NCBI RefSeq assembly: GCF_001870515.1
Contig: NZ_MDGT01000002.1
Span: forward strand, 496,066 to 560,065
Length of the DNA stretch: 64,000 nt
Direction: 5' to 3'
Source of the DNA: Idiomarina sp. MD25a
GTDB lineage: Bacteria > Pseudomonadota > Gammaproteobacteria > Enterobacterales > Alteromonadaceae
Position numbers and translations under genes: made by a program. Below, in pieces: positions 16,231 through 25,727 of the stretch; the stretch's first letter is position 1; each line of letters starts with the position of its first letter. The notes beneath the pieces are model-generated. The model had not been told where the DNA came from, ran no database searches, and was given only the letters and a program-made list of their open reading frames with translations.

Positions 16231-17283
16231 ATGAAAATAAAAACAACAGTAACTATGCTTACGCTCGCGTTGGTGGGAACGTTCACTACCGCGGCAACCA
16301 AAGCTGAAACACATGAGTCCGCGGATGACAAGACACCCATTGCGCTGGTTATTCACGGCGGTGCAGGCACGATTACCCGGGCTAATTTAACCGCAGAACA
16401 AGAGGCAGCGTACCATGCTAAACTCGAAGAGGCTCTGCAGGCGGGTTACGCGGTACTTGAGCAAGGCGGCAGTAGCACCGACGCGGTGATTCACGCGATT
16501 CAAGTGATGGAAGATTCACCGTTATTTAATGCGGGTAAGGGTGCGGTTTACACGTGGGATGGTGAGCATGAGCTTGATGCCTCGATCATGAACGGGGCAA
16601 CGGGCAATGCGGGCGCCGTCGCGGGCGTAAAAACAGTCAAAAGCCCGATTGAGTTGGCGCGCACGATTATGGATAAGTCGGTTCATGTGATGTTGAGTGG
16701 CGACGGCGCAGCACAATTTGCTCAGCAGCAAGGGTTAGCGCAGGTTGATAACAGTTACTTTGATACCGAACATCGCTATCAGCAGTTAATTAAAGCCAAA
16801 CAAACGATTCGTAAAAGTGAGCAGCCCGAACAACAAGCTTGGCGCTATCTTGATCTCGATTATAAATACGGCACTGTGGGCGCTGTTGCCTTAGATAAGT
16901 CGGGTACGCTCAGTGCAGGCACTTCAACCGGCGGGATGACCGCTAAGCGTTATGGTAGAATAGGGGATTCACCGATTATTGGCGCTGGCACTTGGGCGGA
17001 CAATAGTAGTTGTGGTGTATCAGCAACCGGTCATGGCGAGTACTTTATTCGCTACCATGTGGCTGCGGATATTTGTTCGCGTGTTAAGTATCAGAATCAA
17101 ACTGTGCAAGAAGCAGGTGATGCGGTTATTCATGGTGTTTTAGAACAAGCCGGTGGCACGGGTGGTGTCATTATCATGGATGCACAAGGTCACATTGCAA
17201 CACCGTTTAATACCGAAGGTATGTACCGGGGTTATATTCGTAATGGCAAAGTGCATACAGCGATTTACAAAGATGAGGATTAA
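16231..17283 (+). CDS. iaaA: Exported isoaspartyl peptidase/plant-type L-asparaginase (Ntn hydrolase)
   Basis: This 350-residue precursor matures by self-cleavage before Thr215 in YKYGTVGAVA, the conserved nucleophile of the family. LVIHGGAGTITR (39-50) and GTSTGGMTAKRYGRIGDSP are the other family marks. A signal peptide (residues 1 to about 25, AATKA) suggests periplasmic location, which differs from the cytoplasmic E. coli IaaA. The enzyme removes isoaspartyl residues from peptides and hydrolyses asparagine. AAGGAT precedes the ATG. hrpA begins 11 bases after the stop. Confidence 0.9.
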   Translation: MKIKTTVTMLTLALVGTFTTAATKAETHESADDKTPIALVIHGGAGTITRANLTAEQEAAYHAKLEEALQAGYAVLEQGGSSTDAVIHAIQVMEDSPLFNAGKGAVYTWDGEHELDASIMNGATGNAGAVAGVKTVKSPIELARTIMDKSVHVMLSGDGAAQFAQQQGLAQVDNSYFDTEHRYQQLIKAKQTIRKSEQPEQQAWRYLDLDYKYGTVGAVALDKSGTLSAGTSTGGMTAKRYGRIGDSPIIGAGTWADNSSCGVSATGHGEYFIRYHVAADICSRVKYQNQTVQEAGDAVIHGVLEQAGGTGGVIIMDAQGHIATPFNTEGMYRGYIRNGKVHTAIYKDED

Positions 17284-17294
17284 AGCGGGCGTTT

Positions 17295-20200
17295 ATGAGT
17301 CGTACCCCCAAGAAAACTAAGCCGTTAACTGCGGAACAAAAGCAAGCGCAAAAGTATTTGCTCGAAAAATTTGCCGATGCACTGGCTGAATGTACGTTAG
17401 CGGATGCCGCGCTTTTAAGAGGGCGGCTGCGTGGCAGTGTCAAGATAAACGATGCAAAACGGCGCATGGATGTGCAACAACACATAGAGCAGGATATTGA
17501 GGCTGCGCAATTGCATTTGCTCGCTCGACAAGAGCAACAGTTCAAACTCGATTATCCTGAACAACTACCAGTTGCTCAAGAGCGTGATCGCATTTTAACA
17601 GCGATGCGCGAGCATCCAGTAGTAATTATCGCAGGTGAAACGGGATCGGGTAAAACGACTCAATTACCTAAGATGTTGCTCGAGTTGGGGTATGGACGCA
17701 AAGGCACTATCGCACATACGCAACCGCGTCGGTTAGCCGCACGCAGTGTCGCTGCGCGTATTGGCGAAGAGCTAGGCGATACACAAAAGCAGCAAGTGGG
17801 TTACAAGATCCGTTTCCAAGATGAGACGGCACCGACCACTGCGGTCAAATTAATGACCGATGGTATGTTGTTATCGGAACTGCAAAATGACCCTTTATTG
17901 CTACAGTACGACGCAATTGTCATCGATGAGGCGCATGAACGCAGCTTAAATATCGATTTCTTGCTTGGCGTGTTACATCAACTACGTCGCAAGCGCCCGG
18001 GTCTTAAAATTATTATCACCTCCGCCACTATCGAAACCGAACGTTTCTCTAAGCATTTTGATGATGCGCCGGTGCTCACCGTTAGTGGCCGCACGTATCC
18101 CGTTGAGGTGCGTTATCGCGATCCATCGGAACAACCAGAGGCGCAGAACGATGTCCTCGCGAGTTTGTTAGATGCGGTGCAAGAACTTCAAGCTGAAGGG
18201 CCGGGTGATATTTTGATTTTCGCCAGCGGCGAGCGGGAAATACGGGACTACGCCGAAGCCATCGCCGATTTGCAATTGCGTGATACCGAAGTATTGCCGC
18301 TCTATGCGCGGTTATCATCGAGCGAGCAGAACCGAGTTTTTCAGTCCCACAGCCAACGCCGTGTCGTGATTGCTACCAACGTAGCGGAGACGTCATTAAC
18401 GGTCCCCGGTATACGCTACGTGATCGATCCCGGTACCGTGCGGATGAGTCGCTACTCGTATCGAACCAAAGTACAACGTCTCCCGATTGAGCCCATTTCA
18501 CAAGCCAGTGCAAATCAGCGTAAAGGTCGGTGTGGTCGCGTGGGACCGGGTATTTGTATTCGCTTATATAGCGAGGAAGACTTTCTCAGTCGCCCAGAAT
18601 ATACCGATCCTGAAATTCTGCGGACCAATTTAGCGGCAGTTATATTGCAGATGTCGGCGATGCGACTGGGGGATATTCGACGCTTTCCGTTTGTCCAGAA
18701 ACCTGATGAACGATTTATTAAAGATGGTTTAAACCTGCTGGAAGAACTCAACGCGATTGCGCCCAACCGAAAACAACAGCAACCACGATTAACAGACACC
18801 GGTCGACAATTGGCACGTTTACCGCTCGATCCCAAACTCGCACGTATGGTGCTCGCCGGACATGAGCAGGGCTGCGTGCGCGAAATGCTGATTATTACCT
18901 CGGCGCTCAGTATTCAAGACCCACGCGAGCGCCCGAGTGATGCAAAGGAAAAGTCTGATCAAGCACATGCACGGTTTGCCGATGACAATTCAGACTTTAT
19001 GAGTTATCTCAACTTATGGAATTATTTAAGGGAGCAACAGAAAGCGCTCTCAGGTAACCAGTTTCGTAAGCAATTAAAGAAAGAGTTCCTACATTTTCTA
19101 CGTGTGCGTGAATGGCAGGATGTCTATACCCAAAGCCGACAAACGGCACGTGAGTTAGGATTACGCATTAATGAGGAGGCGGCGACTTACGAACAGGTGC
19201 ACCGAGCGCTACTAGCAGGTTTACTGTCTCAAGTCGGTTTAAAGGATGCCAAGCACGAGTATCAAGGAACGCGTCAAACTCGCTTTCATATTTTTCCCGG
19301 CTCTCATTTATTTGGGCGGCCGCCTAAATGGGTTGTCAGTGCTGAACTCGTTGAAACATCAAAGTTATATGCGCGCGTTAACGCCAAAGTTGAGCCTGAG
19401 TGGATTGAGCAGGCTGCAGGACATTTGGTTAAGAAGCAGTATCTTGAACCGCACTTTGAGGCAAAACAAGGCAGCGTTGTTGCTGACGAGCAAGTGACGT
19501 TGCTCGGGCTGATACTGGTGGCGCGTCGGCGCGTGCAGTTTGGTCCCATCGATCCCACGCTCGCGCGACATATTTTTATTCGAGAGGGGCTGGCGCAGGG
19601 CCAAATTAAACGTCAATTGCCTTTTATCAAGCACAATCTGGATTTGATCGCGAGTGTACAAGCGCTGGAAGAAAAATCGCGCCGCCGGGATATTCTCGTT
19701 GATGAACAGGAGTTATTTGAGGCGTACGAGCGTCATATTCCAGAGGGAATTTATAACGAAAAGCTGCTCGCAGGCTGGTGGCATAAGGCTGCAAAGTCTG
19801 AGCCTAAGTTGCTGTTCTTCAAACGTGACGATTTGATTGACGCGGATACCAGCCATATTACGGAACAAAGTTACCCCGAGTTTTGGCGACAAGGTAACCT
19901 TAAATTGCCGCTGAGCTATCACTTTGAACCCTCCGCTGAAGATGATGGGGTTTCGGTGAATATTCAGTTGGCAATTCTCAATCAAGTCGAGAATGAAGGA
20001 TTTGACTGGCATATTCCCGCGCTGCGTGAAGAACGTATCACTGCGTTGATTAAGTCATTGCCCAAGCCGATCCGCAGAAATTTTGTGCCGGCACCTAACT
20101 TTGCTCAGGCCGTATTTGCGGATATTGAACCAGGTGAGTTGAGTATGCTGGAAGCCATGTGCAAGAAGCTACTGCGTATGACGGGCGTGCGAGTGGAGCC

Positions 20201-21239
20201 GAGTGACTTCAAGCCCGAACAAATTGATGCTCACTTGCAAATGAATTTTAAAATTCTTGATGGTAAGAAGCTGGTACGTCAGGGTCGCGACCTCACGGCG
20301 CTTAAGAATGCGCTATCGGGTCGCGTGCAGGCGCGTCTCGATAAGACAGCGGGGCAGGAAGTTGAACGTGAACCACTGGAAACCTGGTCGATTAATGATT
20401 TGCCCAAGGTGGTGAGCGAAAAGCAGCACGGTTTTGAAATGCGGGCATACCCTGCGGTAACGGTAACGCCTGATGAACAATTACAAGTTCAGATGTTCGA
20501 TCATCAGAAAGAGGCTGAGCTGGCGCATGCCCGAGGAATTCGTGCCTTAGTGCTTAAACAAGTGCCTTCACCTATCAAATACTTACAGAAAAGCTTATCT
20601 AATAAAGCGAAACTGGCGATGTACTTTAACCCCTGGGGTAAAGTTGATGCGCTCATTAAGGACTGTATTGATGCAGCAGTGGATAACCTGTATCAAGATT
20701 TTGTTACAGAGCAAGACGAGGTTCGCACGGAGTCCGCGTTTAACGCGCTAGTAGAAAAAACCCGTGCTGAGCTGAATGAGCGCGTTGAGCTTATCGCGCA
20801 GCAGGTTGAGCAATGTTTAATCCGCTCCAACGAGCTGAAGAAGCAACTGAAAGGAAAAATCCCATTGGACCAGATTCAATCGCGTGGTGATGTTCAGAAG
20901 CAGGTCGAGTCACTTGTCTATCGTGGTTTTGTATCTGAGGTCGGTGCCGAGCGGTTGCCAGATATTGAACGCTACTTAAGCGCGTTGCAGCGTCGCCTCG
21001 AAAAGCTACCTGAAAATCCGAACAAGGATAGACTGGCAACATTAACGCTTGATGAGTTGACCGAGAGCTACAATGCTTTGGTTAAACGCTATCGACGTAT
21101 CGTACCGACCGAGGTTCGTGAGATCTATTGGATGATTCAAGAGTTGCGCGTGTCGCTCTTTGCGCAGACGCTGGGGACTAAGTACCCTGTGTCCGAGAAG
21201 CGCATTAAGCAAGCTATAAACGAAATAAAGGCACCTTAA
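17295..21239 (+). CDS. hrpA: ATP-dependent RNA helicase HrpA (DEAH box)
   Basis: The 1314-residue length matches HrpA (E. coli 1300). The helicase core has GETGSGKTT (motif I, about 114), DEAH at 211-214, SATIETERF (motif III), NVAETSLTVPGIRYVIDPG, and QRKGRCGRVGPGICIRLY (motif VI). After it come the winged-helix/ratchet region and the long C-terminal DUF3418 extension typical of HrpA. It is a 3'-5' RNA helicase recently linked to rescue of stalled or collided ribosomes. The start is 11 bases after iaaA with a weak ribosome site, so read-through from iaaA is likely. Confidence 0.95.
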   Translation: MSRTPKKTKPLTAEQKQAQKYLLEKFADALAECTLADAALLRGRLRGSVKINDAKRRMDVQQHIEQDIEAAQLHLLARQEQQFKLDYPEQLPVAQERDRILTAMREHPVVIIAGETGSGKTTQLPKMLLELGYGRKGTIAHTQPRRLAARSVAARIGEELGDTQKQQVGYKIRFQDETAPTTAVKLMTDGMLLSELQNDPLLLQYDAIVIDEAHERSLNIDFLLGVLHQLRRKRPGLKIIITSATIETERFSKHFDDAPVLTVSGRTYPVEVRYRDPSEQPEAQNDVLASLLDAVQELQAEGPGDILIFASGEREIRDYAEAIADLQLRDTEVLPLYARLSSSEQNRVFQSHSQRRVVIATNVAETSLTVPGIRYVIDPGTVRMSRYSYRTKVQRLPIEPISQASANQRKGRCGRVGPGICIRLYSEEDFLSRPEYTDPEILRTNLAAVILQMSAMRLGDIRRFPFVQKPDERFIKDGLNLLEELNAIAPNRKQQQPRLTDTGRQLARLPLDPKLARMVLAGHEQGCVREMLIITSALSIQDPRERPSDAKEKSDQAHARFADDNSDFMSYLNLWNYLREQQKALSGNQFRKQLKKEFLHFLRVREWQDVYTQSRQTARELGLRINEEAATYEQVHRALLAGLLSQVGLKDAKHEYQGTRQTRFHIFPGSHLFGRPPKWVVSAELVETSKLYARVNAKVEPEWIEQAAGHLVKKQYLEPHFEAKQGSVVADEQVTLLGLILVARRRVQFGPIDPTLARHIFIREGLAQGQIKRQLPFIKHNLDLIASVQALEEKSRRRDILVDEQELFEAYERHIPEGIYNEKLLAGWWHKAAKSEPKLLFFKRDDLIDADTSHITEQSYPEFWRQGNLKLPLSYHFEPSAEDDGVSVNIQLAILNQVENEGFDWHIPALREERITALIKSLPKPIRRNFVPAPNFAQAVFADIEPGELSMLEAMCKKLLRMTGVRVEPSDFKPEQIDAHLQMNFKILDGKKLVRQGRDLTALKNALSGRVQARLDKTAGQEVEREPLETWSINDLPKVVSEKQHGFEMRAYPAVTVTPDEQLQVQMFDHQKEAELAHARGIRALVLKQVPSPIKYLQKSLSNKAKLAMYFNPWGKVDALIKDCIDAAVDNLYQDFVTEQDEVRTESAFNALVEKTRAELNERVELIAQQVEQCLIRSNELKKQLKGKIPLDQIQSRGDVQKQVESLVYRGFVSEVGAERLPDIERYLSALQRRLEKLPENPNKDRLATLTLDELTESYNALVKRYRRIVPTEVREIYWMIQELRVSLFAQTLGTKYPVSEKRIKQAINEIKAP

Positions 21240-21257
21240 GGTGCCTTTATTTTTTTG
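21228..21257 (+). terminator. Rho-independent terminator containing the hrpA stop codon
   Basis: AAAGGCACC-TTAA-GGTGCCTTT followed by a T-rich run. The hrpA TAA at 21237-21239 lies in the loop, so the last three codons make the 5' arm. Confidence 0.85.
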
Positions 21258-21275
21258 CTCACTTAACCGAGAGGA

Positions 21276-21542
21276 TTAAGCGGCGTACAAACCTAAGTGC
21301 TCTTTAGCGTAAGCTTCAAATTCGGTGAAGCCACCTACATGAGTTTCGTCGACGAAAATCTGTGGAACAGTGTGCACCGGTTTACCAACTGTTTTCTCTA
21401 AATCAGCTTTGGTAATGCCTTCTTCGTGAATATCAACGTAACGATAATCGAAGTCATCACGGTCTGCCTTTAGCTGTTCAGCGACTTCTTTAGCGCGAAC
21501 ACAAAAGGGACAACCTGGGCGACCAAAAATAACTGTAAACAT
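21276..21542 (-). CDS. grxA: Glutaredoxin 1 (GrxA)
   Basis: The 88-residue protein is the GrxA type: VIFGRPGCPFCVRAKEVAE holds the CPFC dithiol active site (Cys11, Cys14), with TVPQIFVDETHVGGFTEF forming the glutathione site around cis-Pro. GrxA uses glutathione to reduce the NrdA active-site disulfide and other proteins. Its place beside yfaE-nrdB-nrdA fits this job, although a 104-base gap to yfaE suggests it may also have its own promoter. GAGGAT precedes the ATG. Confidence 0.95.
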   Translation of the reverse strand: MFTVIFGRPGCPFCVRAKEVAEQLKADRDDFDYRYVDIHEEGITKADLEKTVGKPVHTVPQIFVDETHVGGFTEFEAYAKEHLGLYAA

Positions 21543-21646
21543 GAATAATCCTCTAATCCTTGAATTTGACTCTATTATCCATATTTCGCGGGTGCTCTAC
21601 AATGTATCTGCACGATGAGGGTTATCGTTTTTTTCGAACAGTGAGA

Positions 21647-21910
21647 TTAATGTTCAATATCAAGGTCGGATTCTGGGACACAACAACAGGGTAAAAAGTC
21701 ACCTTTGCGAACATAGGCGAGAGGGTCGGTGAGATAGCGAACTGAGCCACTTTTTAGTTTAGAACGACAGGCACCGCAAAAGCCACTTTTACAGTGATAA
21801 TGTACCTCTAACTGATGCTTTTCGAGCGCATCGAGTAAAGTGCCTTCTGAAGCGTCAACGGTCAGCTCATGCTGACCGTTGACTTTGACTTTAAACAGTT
21901 TCGCTGTCAT
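21647..21910 (-). CDS. yfaE: YfaE-type [2Fe-2S] ferredoxin for NrdB radical maintenance
   Basis: The 87-residue plant-type ferredoxin has the cluster pattern CKSGFCGACRSKL plus a later Cys in LPCCCVPESD, matching YfaE. In E. coli YfaE reduces the diferric site of NrdB so the tyrosyl radical cofactor can be formed and regenerated. It lies eight bases after nrdB on the same strand, so it is the last gene of the nrdA-nrdB-yfaE operon. Confidence 0.93.
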   Translation of the reverse strand: MTAKLFKVKVNGQHELTVDASEGTLLDALEKHQLEVHYHCKSGFCGACRSKLKSGSVRYLTDPLAYVRKGDFLPCCCVPESDLDIEH

Positions 21911-21918
21911 CAGGCGCG

Positions 21919-23052
21919 CTAAAGGTCAAAGTCGCCTAAGTCCGAGGCATCCACACTGCTGTCAATCTGGCCGACCAAATAAGAACTGATTTCAGCTTCT
22001 TGTGGTGCAACCTGTACGTTATCGGATACCAAGTATTTATTCATCCACGGCAATGGGTTTGAGCGCTGCTCTGGGAAAGGCGCATCATAGCCGATCGCTT
22101 GCATACGTAAGTTGGCAATATATTCGACGTACTGACATAACATGCTCTCGTTTAAGCCAATCATCGAGCCATCTTTAAACAGGTAGTGTGCCCATTGCTT
22201 TTCTTGTTTAACCGCGGTCATGAAGATTTCATAGGCTTCATCGGCGAGCTCTTCAGCGATCTCTGCCATTTCTGGGTCGTCTTCACCGTCTTGCCAGAGG
22301 TTGATCATGTGCTGAGTCGAAGTCAGGTGCACGTTTTCATCGCGCGCGATAAGGCGAATAATCTTTGCATTACCTTCCATGAGCTCGCGCTCTGCAAATG
22401 CGAAAGTACAGGCAAAGCTTACATAAAAACGAATCGCTTCTAACGCGTTAACTGAGTTGATGCACAAGAAGAGTTTTTTCTTCAGTTCGCGACGAGTCAC
22501 GTTATGCTCTTCACCATCGACGGTGATCTTGCCCTCGCCATGGGTTTGCCACAGCTGCGTGTAGAAAATCAAATCGTCGTAGTAACGAGAGATGTCGTTA
22601 GCGCGCAGTTTGATTTGGTCATTAATGACGATATCTTCGAAAATTTCACTCGGATCGCTAAACAAGTTACGCAAAATATGCGTGTAGGAGCGCGAGTGAA
22701 TGGTCTCAAAGAAAGACCAAGTTTCAATCCAAGTCTCGAGCTCAGGCAGCGAAACGATAGGCAGTAGCGCAATATTGGGGCTTCGACCTTGGATCGAGTC
22801 GAGCAATGTTTGATATTTCAAATTTGAAATAAACACATGCTTTTCACTGGCGGTTAACTTGTTAAAGTCAACACGATCACGACTCACGTCGACTTCCTCT
22901 GGACGCCAGAAGAAGCTTATCTGTTTTTCGATAAGCTTTTCAAAAATACTGTGCTTTTGTTGGTCGTAACGTGCAACGTTGACCGAGTTCCCAAAAAACA
23001 TGGGTTCGGCCAACGGGTTAGTTTGTTCTTGGTTAAACGTTGAATAAGACAC
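21919..23052 (-). CDS. nrdB: Class Ia ribonucleotide reductase beta subunit NrdB
   Basis: The 377-residue protein starts at GTG 23052 behind AAGGAG. It keeps the iron ligands and radical site: [10 protein letters not shown] contains Glu and His ligands and the radical Tyr, [11 protein letters not shown] and [11 protein letters not shown] supply the later Glu and His ligands. The C-terminus (acidic, ending DLGDFDL) is the tail that binds NrdA. It houses the diferric-tyrosyl cofactor that starts radical chemistry for dNTP synthesis. It lies 15 bases after nrdA. Confidence 0.97.
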   Translation of the reverse strand: MSYSTFNQEQTNPLAEPMFFGNSVNVARYDQQKHSIFEKLIEKQISFFWRPEEVDVSRDRVDFNKLTASEKHVFISNLKYQTLLDSIQGRSPNIALLPIVSLPELETWIETWSFFETIHSRSYTHILRNLFSDPSEIFEDIVINDQIKLRANDISRYYDDLIFYTQLWQTHGEGKITVDGEEHNVTRRELKKKLFLCINSVNALEAIRFYVSFACTFAFAERELMEGNAKIIRLIARDENVHLTSTQHMINLWQDGEDDPEMAEIAEELADEAYEIFMTAVKQEKQWAHYLFKDGSMIGLNESMLCQYVEYIANLRMQAIGYDAPFPEQRSNPLPWMNKYLVSDNVQVAPQEAEISSYLVGQIDSSVDASDLGDFDL

Positions 23053-23067
23053 GCAAATCGCTCCTTA

Positions 23068-25401
23068 TTAAATCTTGCACGCACCGCCTGCGCAATCGTC
23101 GTCTTCTTCAATCACCACCTCGGCAGGGCGATCACTTTGCTTACGTTGACGTTTTTGTTCAGCGGAAATATCGGATTGGTTATCGGCTGCACCATCGCGC
23201 GTATTGTGATAGTAAAGTGTTTTTACGCCCATCTTATACGCTGTTAATAGATCCTGAAGTAATTGTTTCATAGGTACCTTAGCACCATTGAACTTACCCG
23301 GGTCGTAATTGGTGTTGGCCGAAATAGTTTGATCGACAAACTTCTGCATAATGCCGACCAGTTGCAAATATCCCTTGTTATCGGGGATCTGCCACAATAG
23401 TTCGTAATTGTTTTTCAGGTTTTCGTAATCGGGCACCACTTGCTTTGTCACACCGTCTTTAGATGCTTTGACGCTGACAAACCCACGCGGCGGTTCGATA
23501 CCATTCGTCGCGTTAGAGATTTGTGACGACGTTTCTGAAGGCATCAAGGCGGACAACGTCGAGTTGCGCATGCCGTGTTCTTGAATGTCTTTACGGAGCT
23601 GCTCCCAGTCGAGGTGGAGTGGCTCTGAACAAAACGCATCTAAATCTTTCTTGTAGGTATCTGTCGGTAAGATACCTTGAGAGTAGGTGGTTTCATTGAA
23701 TTTAGGACATTTGCCTTTCTCTTTAGCGAGTTCCATTGACGCTTTCATCAAATAGAACTGAATAGCTTCAAACGTACGGTGCACGAGACCGTTGGCTGAA
23801 CCATCGGAATACTTCACACCGTGTTTAGCTAAATAGTACGCAAAGTTAATGACCCCTATACCGAGTGTTCTACGGTTCATTGTTGCGTTATAAGCCGCAG
23901 GTACGGGGTATTCTTGATAATCTAGCAAACTGTCGAGAGCACGTACGGCAAGATCCGCGAGCTCTTCGAAATCGCTGAGCGACTCAATTTTACCTAAGTT
24001 GAACGCTGATAGAGTACATAGCGCAATTTCACCTTCTTCGTCATTTACATGACGCAGTGGTTTAGTCGGCAGCGCAATCTCTAGGCACAGGTTGCTCTGG
24101 CGAACCGGCGCAACTTTTGAATCGAACGGACTGTGAGTATTACAGTGATCGACGTTTTGCACATAAATTCGGCCGGTGCTCGCACGCTCTTGCATAAACA
24201 AGCTAAACAACTCGATGGCTTTAATACGCTTCTTACGAATATTTTCGTCGTTTTCGTATTGGACGTATAAACGCTCGAACTCTTCTTGGTCTTCAAAGAA
24301 TGCGTCATATAAGCCAGGTACATCTGATGGACTAAACAGTGTGATGAAATCATCTTTAACTAGGCGTTGATACATCAAGCGATTGAACTGCACACCGTAG
24401 TCAAGGTGACGAACGCGGTTTTCTTCCACACCACGGTTGTTTTTAAGTACCAATAAATTTTCAATCTCAAGGTGCCACAATGGATAAAACAGCGTTGCCG
24501 CACCACCACGTACACCGCCTTGAGAACAGCTTTTCACAGCAGTTTGGAAATACTTATAGAATGGAATACAGCCGGTATGGAAAGCTTCACCATTGCGGAT
24601 AGGGCTGCCGAGTGCGCGAATGCGTCCCGCATTGATACCAATACCCGCGCGTTGCGATACGTATTTAACAATAGCGCTGGCTGTGGCATTAATCGAGTCA
24701 AGGCTGTCGCCCGTCTCAATCAATACACATGAACTGAACTGGCGGGTTGGCGTGCGCACGCCAGACATGATCGGCGTTGGCAACGATATTTTGAACGTTG
24801 ACGTCGCATCATAGAAGCGCTTGATGTAGTCCATACGAGTGGACTTAGGGTAATTAGCAAACAAACAAGCAGCCACTAAAATATAAAGAAACTGAGCGCT
24901 TTCGTAGATATCACCGGTGACCCGGTTCTGCACCAAGTATTTATTCTCTAATTGTTTAACCGCAGCGTAAGAAAAGTTCATGTCACGCCAGTGATCAATA
25001 ATTTCATCCATCTGGTCGAATTCTTGCTCACTGAAATCTTCTAGCAAATGTGCGTCGTAACGTTTCTCGTCAACCATTTTCTTGACATGGTCGTAGAGGC
25101 GAGGGGGTTCAAACTTGCCATACGCGCGTTTACGTAAGTGAAAGATGGCCAGACGTGCAGCCATGTACTGATAGTCAGGCGCTTCTTCTGAAATGAGGTC
25201 TGCCGCAGCTTTAATTATGGTTTCATGAATATCTTCGGTTTTGATCCCATCATAAAACTGAATATGTGACTTAATTTCGACTTGAGAAGCAGAGACATTA
25301 TTGAGGCCCTCTGCAGCCCACATGATGACACGATGAATCTTATCTAAATTCAGTGGTTCGCGTTGACCACTGCGTTTGGTAACGAAAAGTTGCTCGTTCA
25401 T
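23068..25401 (-). CDS. nrdA: Class Ia ribonucleotide reductase alpha subunit NrdA
   Basis: ATG 25401 begins MNEQLFVTKRSGQREPLNLD, which aligns with the usual NrdA N-terminus and its ATP cone for allosteric control; the longer frame to 25542 is promoter DNA. The 777-residue enzyme has PTPIMSGVRTPTRQFSSCVL (first redox Cys), NVDHCNTHSPFD and SNLCLEIALPT (active-site region), and the C-terminal redox pair CAGGAC at the tail. It reduces ribonucleoside diphosphates to deoxy forms. Two NrdR-like boxes lie in its leader region. The ribosome site is weak. Confidence 0.97.
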   Translation of the reverse strand: MNEQLFVTKRSGQREPLNLDKIHRVIMWAAEGLNNVSASQVEIKSHIQFYDGIKTEDIHETIIKAAADLISEEAPDYQYMAARLAIFHLRKRAYGKFEPPRLYDHVKKMVDEKRYDAHLLEDFSEQEFDQMDEIIDHWRDMNFSYAAVKQLENKYLVQNRVTGDIYESAQFLYILVAACLFANYPKSTRMDYIKRFYDATSTFKISLPTPIMSGVRTPTRQFSSCVLIETGDSLDSINATASAIVKYVSQRAGIGINAGRIRALGSPIRNGEAFHTGCIPFYKYFQTAVKSCSQGGVRGGAATLFYPLWHLEIENLLVLKNNRGVEENRVRHLDYGVQFNRLMYQRLVKDDFITLFSPSDVPGLYDAFFEDQEEFERLYVQYENDENIRKKRIKAIELFSLFMQERASTGRIYVQNVDHCNTHSPFDSKVAPVRQSNLCLEIALPTKPLRHVNDEEGEIALCTLSAFNLGKIESLSDFEELADLAVRALDSLLDYQEYPVPAAYNATMNRRTLGIGVINFAYYLAKHGVKYSDGSANGLVHRTFEAIQFYLMKASMELAKEKGKCPKFNETTYSQGILPTDTYKKDLDAFCSEPLHLDWEQLRKDIQEHGMRNSTLSALMPSETSSQISNATNGIEPPRGFVSVKASKDGVTKQVVPDYENLKNNYELLWQIPDNKGYLQLVGIMQKFVDQTISANTNYDPGKFNGAKVPMKQLLQDLLTAYKMGVKTLYYHNTRDGAADNQSDISAEQKRQRKQSDRPAEVVIEEDDDCAGGACKI

Positions 25402-25440
25402 TTTAGCGCCGACTCTTAGCTGTTTGTTATAGATTTGTGG

Positions 25441-25456
25441 CCACAAGATATTGTGT
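25441..25456 (-). promoter_or_regulatory. NrdR-box-like site, proximal
   Basis: CCACAAGATATTGTGT agrees with the ACACWATATWTWGTGT consensus at 14 of 16 positions. It lies 40 bases upstream of the nrdA ATG and is 41 bases, about four helical turns, from the second box. Confidence 0.7.
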
Positions 25457-25481
25457 AATTTTCGGTCTGTATACCAAATGA

Positions 25482-25497
25482 ACACAATATCTAGTAG
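25482..25497 (-). promoter_or_regulatory. NrdR-box-like site, distal
   Basis: ACACAATATCTAGTAG agrees with the NrdR consensus at 13 of 16 positions and is just downstream of the predicted nrdA -10 element. Paired boxes on one helix face are the usual arrangement for the ATP/dATP-sensing repressor NrdR. Confidence 0.65.
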
Positions 25498-25513
25498 TCG
25501 ATGTGTTACAGGC

Positions 25514-25542
25514 ATACTAGATACAACCCGCACATCGATCAA
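25514..25542 (-). promoter_or_regulatory. Candidate sigma-70 promoter of nrdA-nrdB-yfaE
   Basis: On the minus strand TTGATC (25537-25542) and TAGTAT (25514-25519) are 17 bases apart. Each matches four of six consensus bases. Transcription would start about 25507, before both NrdR-like boxes. Confidence 0.5.
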
Positions 25543-25727
25543 GTATATTTAGTAGTAAATATTCGTTTAAAGCCGCTTGAAATTTTGCAAGCGCTTATCG
25601 TGCATAGGCTTGCGTGAAAGTGTAAATTTTATAATTTTTTAGTTGAAAAAATCATGACTTTAGAAACAAGTGTTCTATGCAAAAAAGGTGTCATAAAAAC
25701 CATCAAAAAATGAACGATTTAGATCAT
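25543..25727. other. A/T-rich intergenic stretch between nrdA promoter and HAD phosphatase
   Basis: Together with the nrdA leader this makes a 326-base gap (25402-25727). Beyond the promoter and NrdR-like boxes I see A-runs and A/T-rich sequence but no gene, clear terminator or DnaA box. Confidence 0.5.

Noticed and set aside
25402-25542. N-terminal extension of NrdA by 47 codons
   Set aside because: The extension covers the promoter and NrdR-like boxes, and the family N-terminus aligns from ATG 25401.
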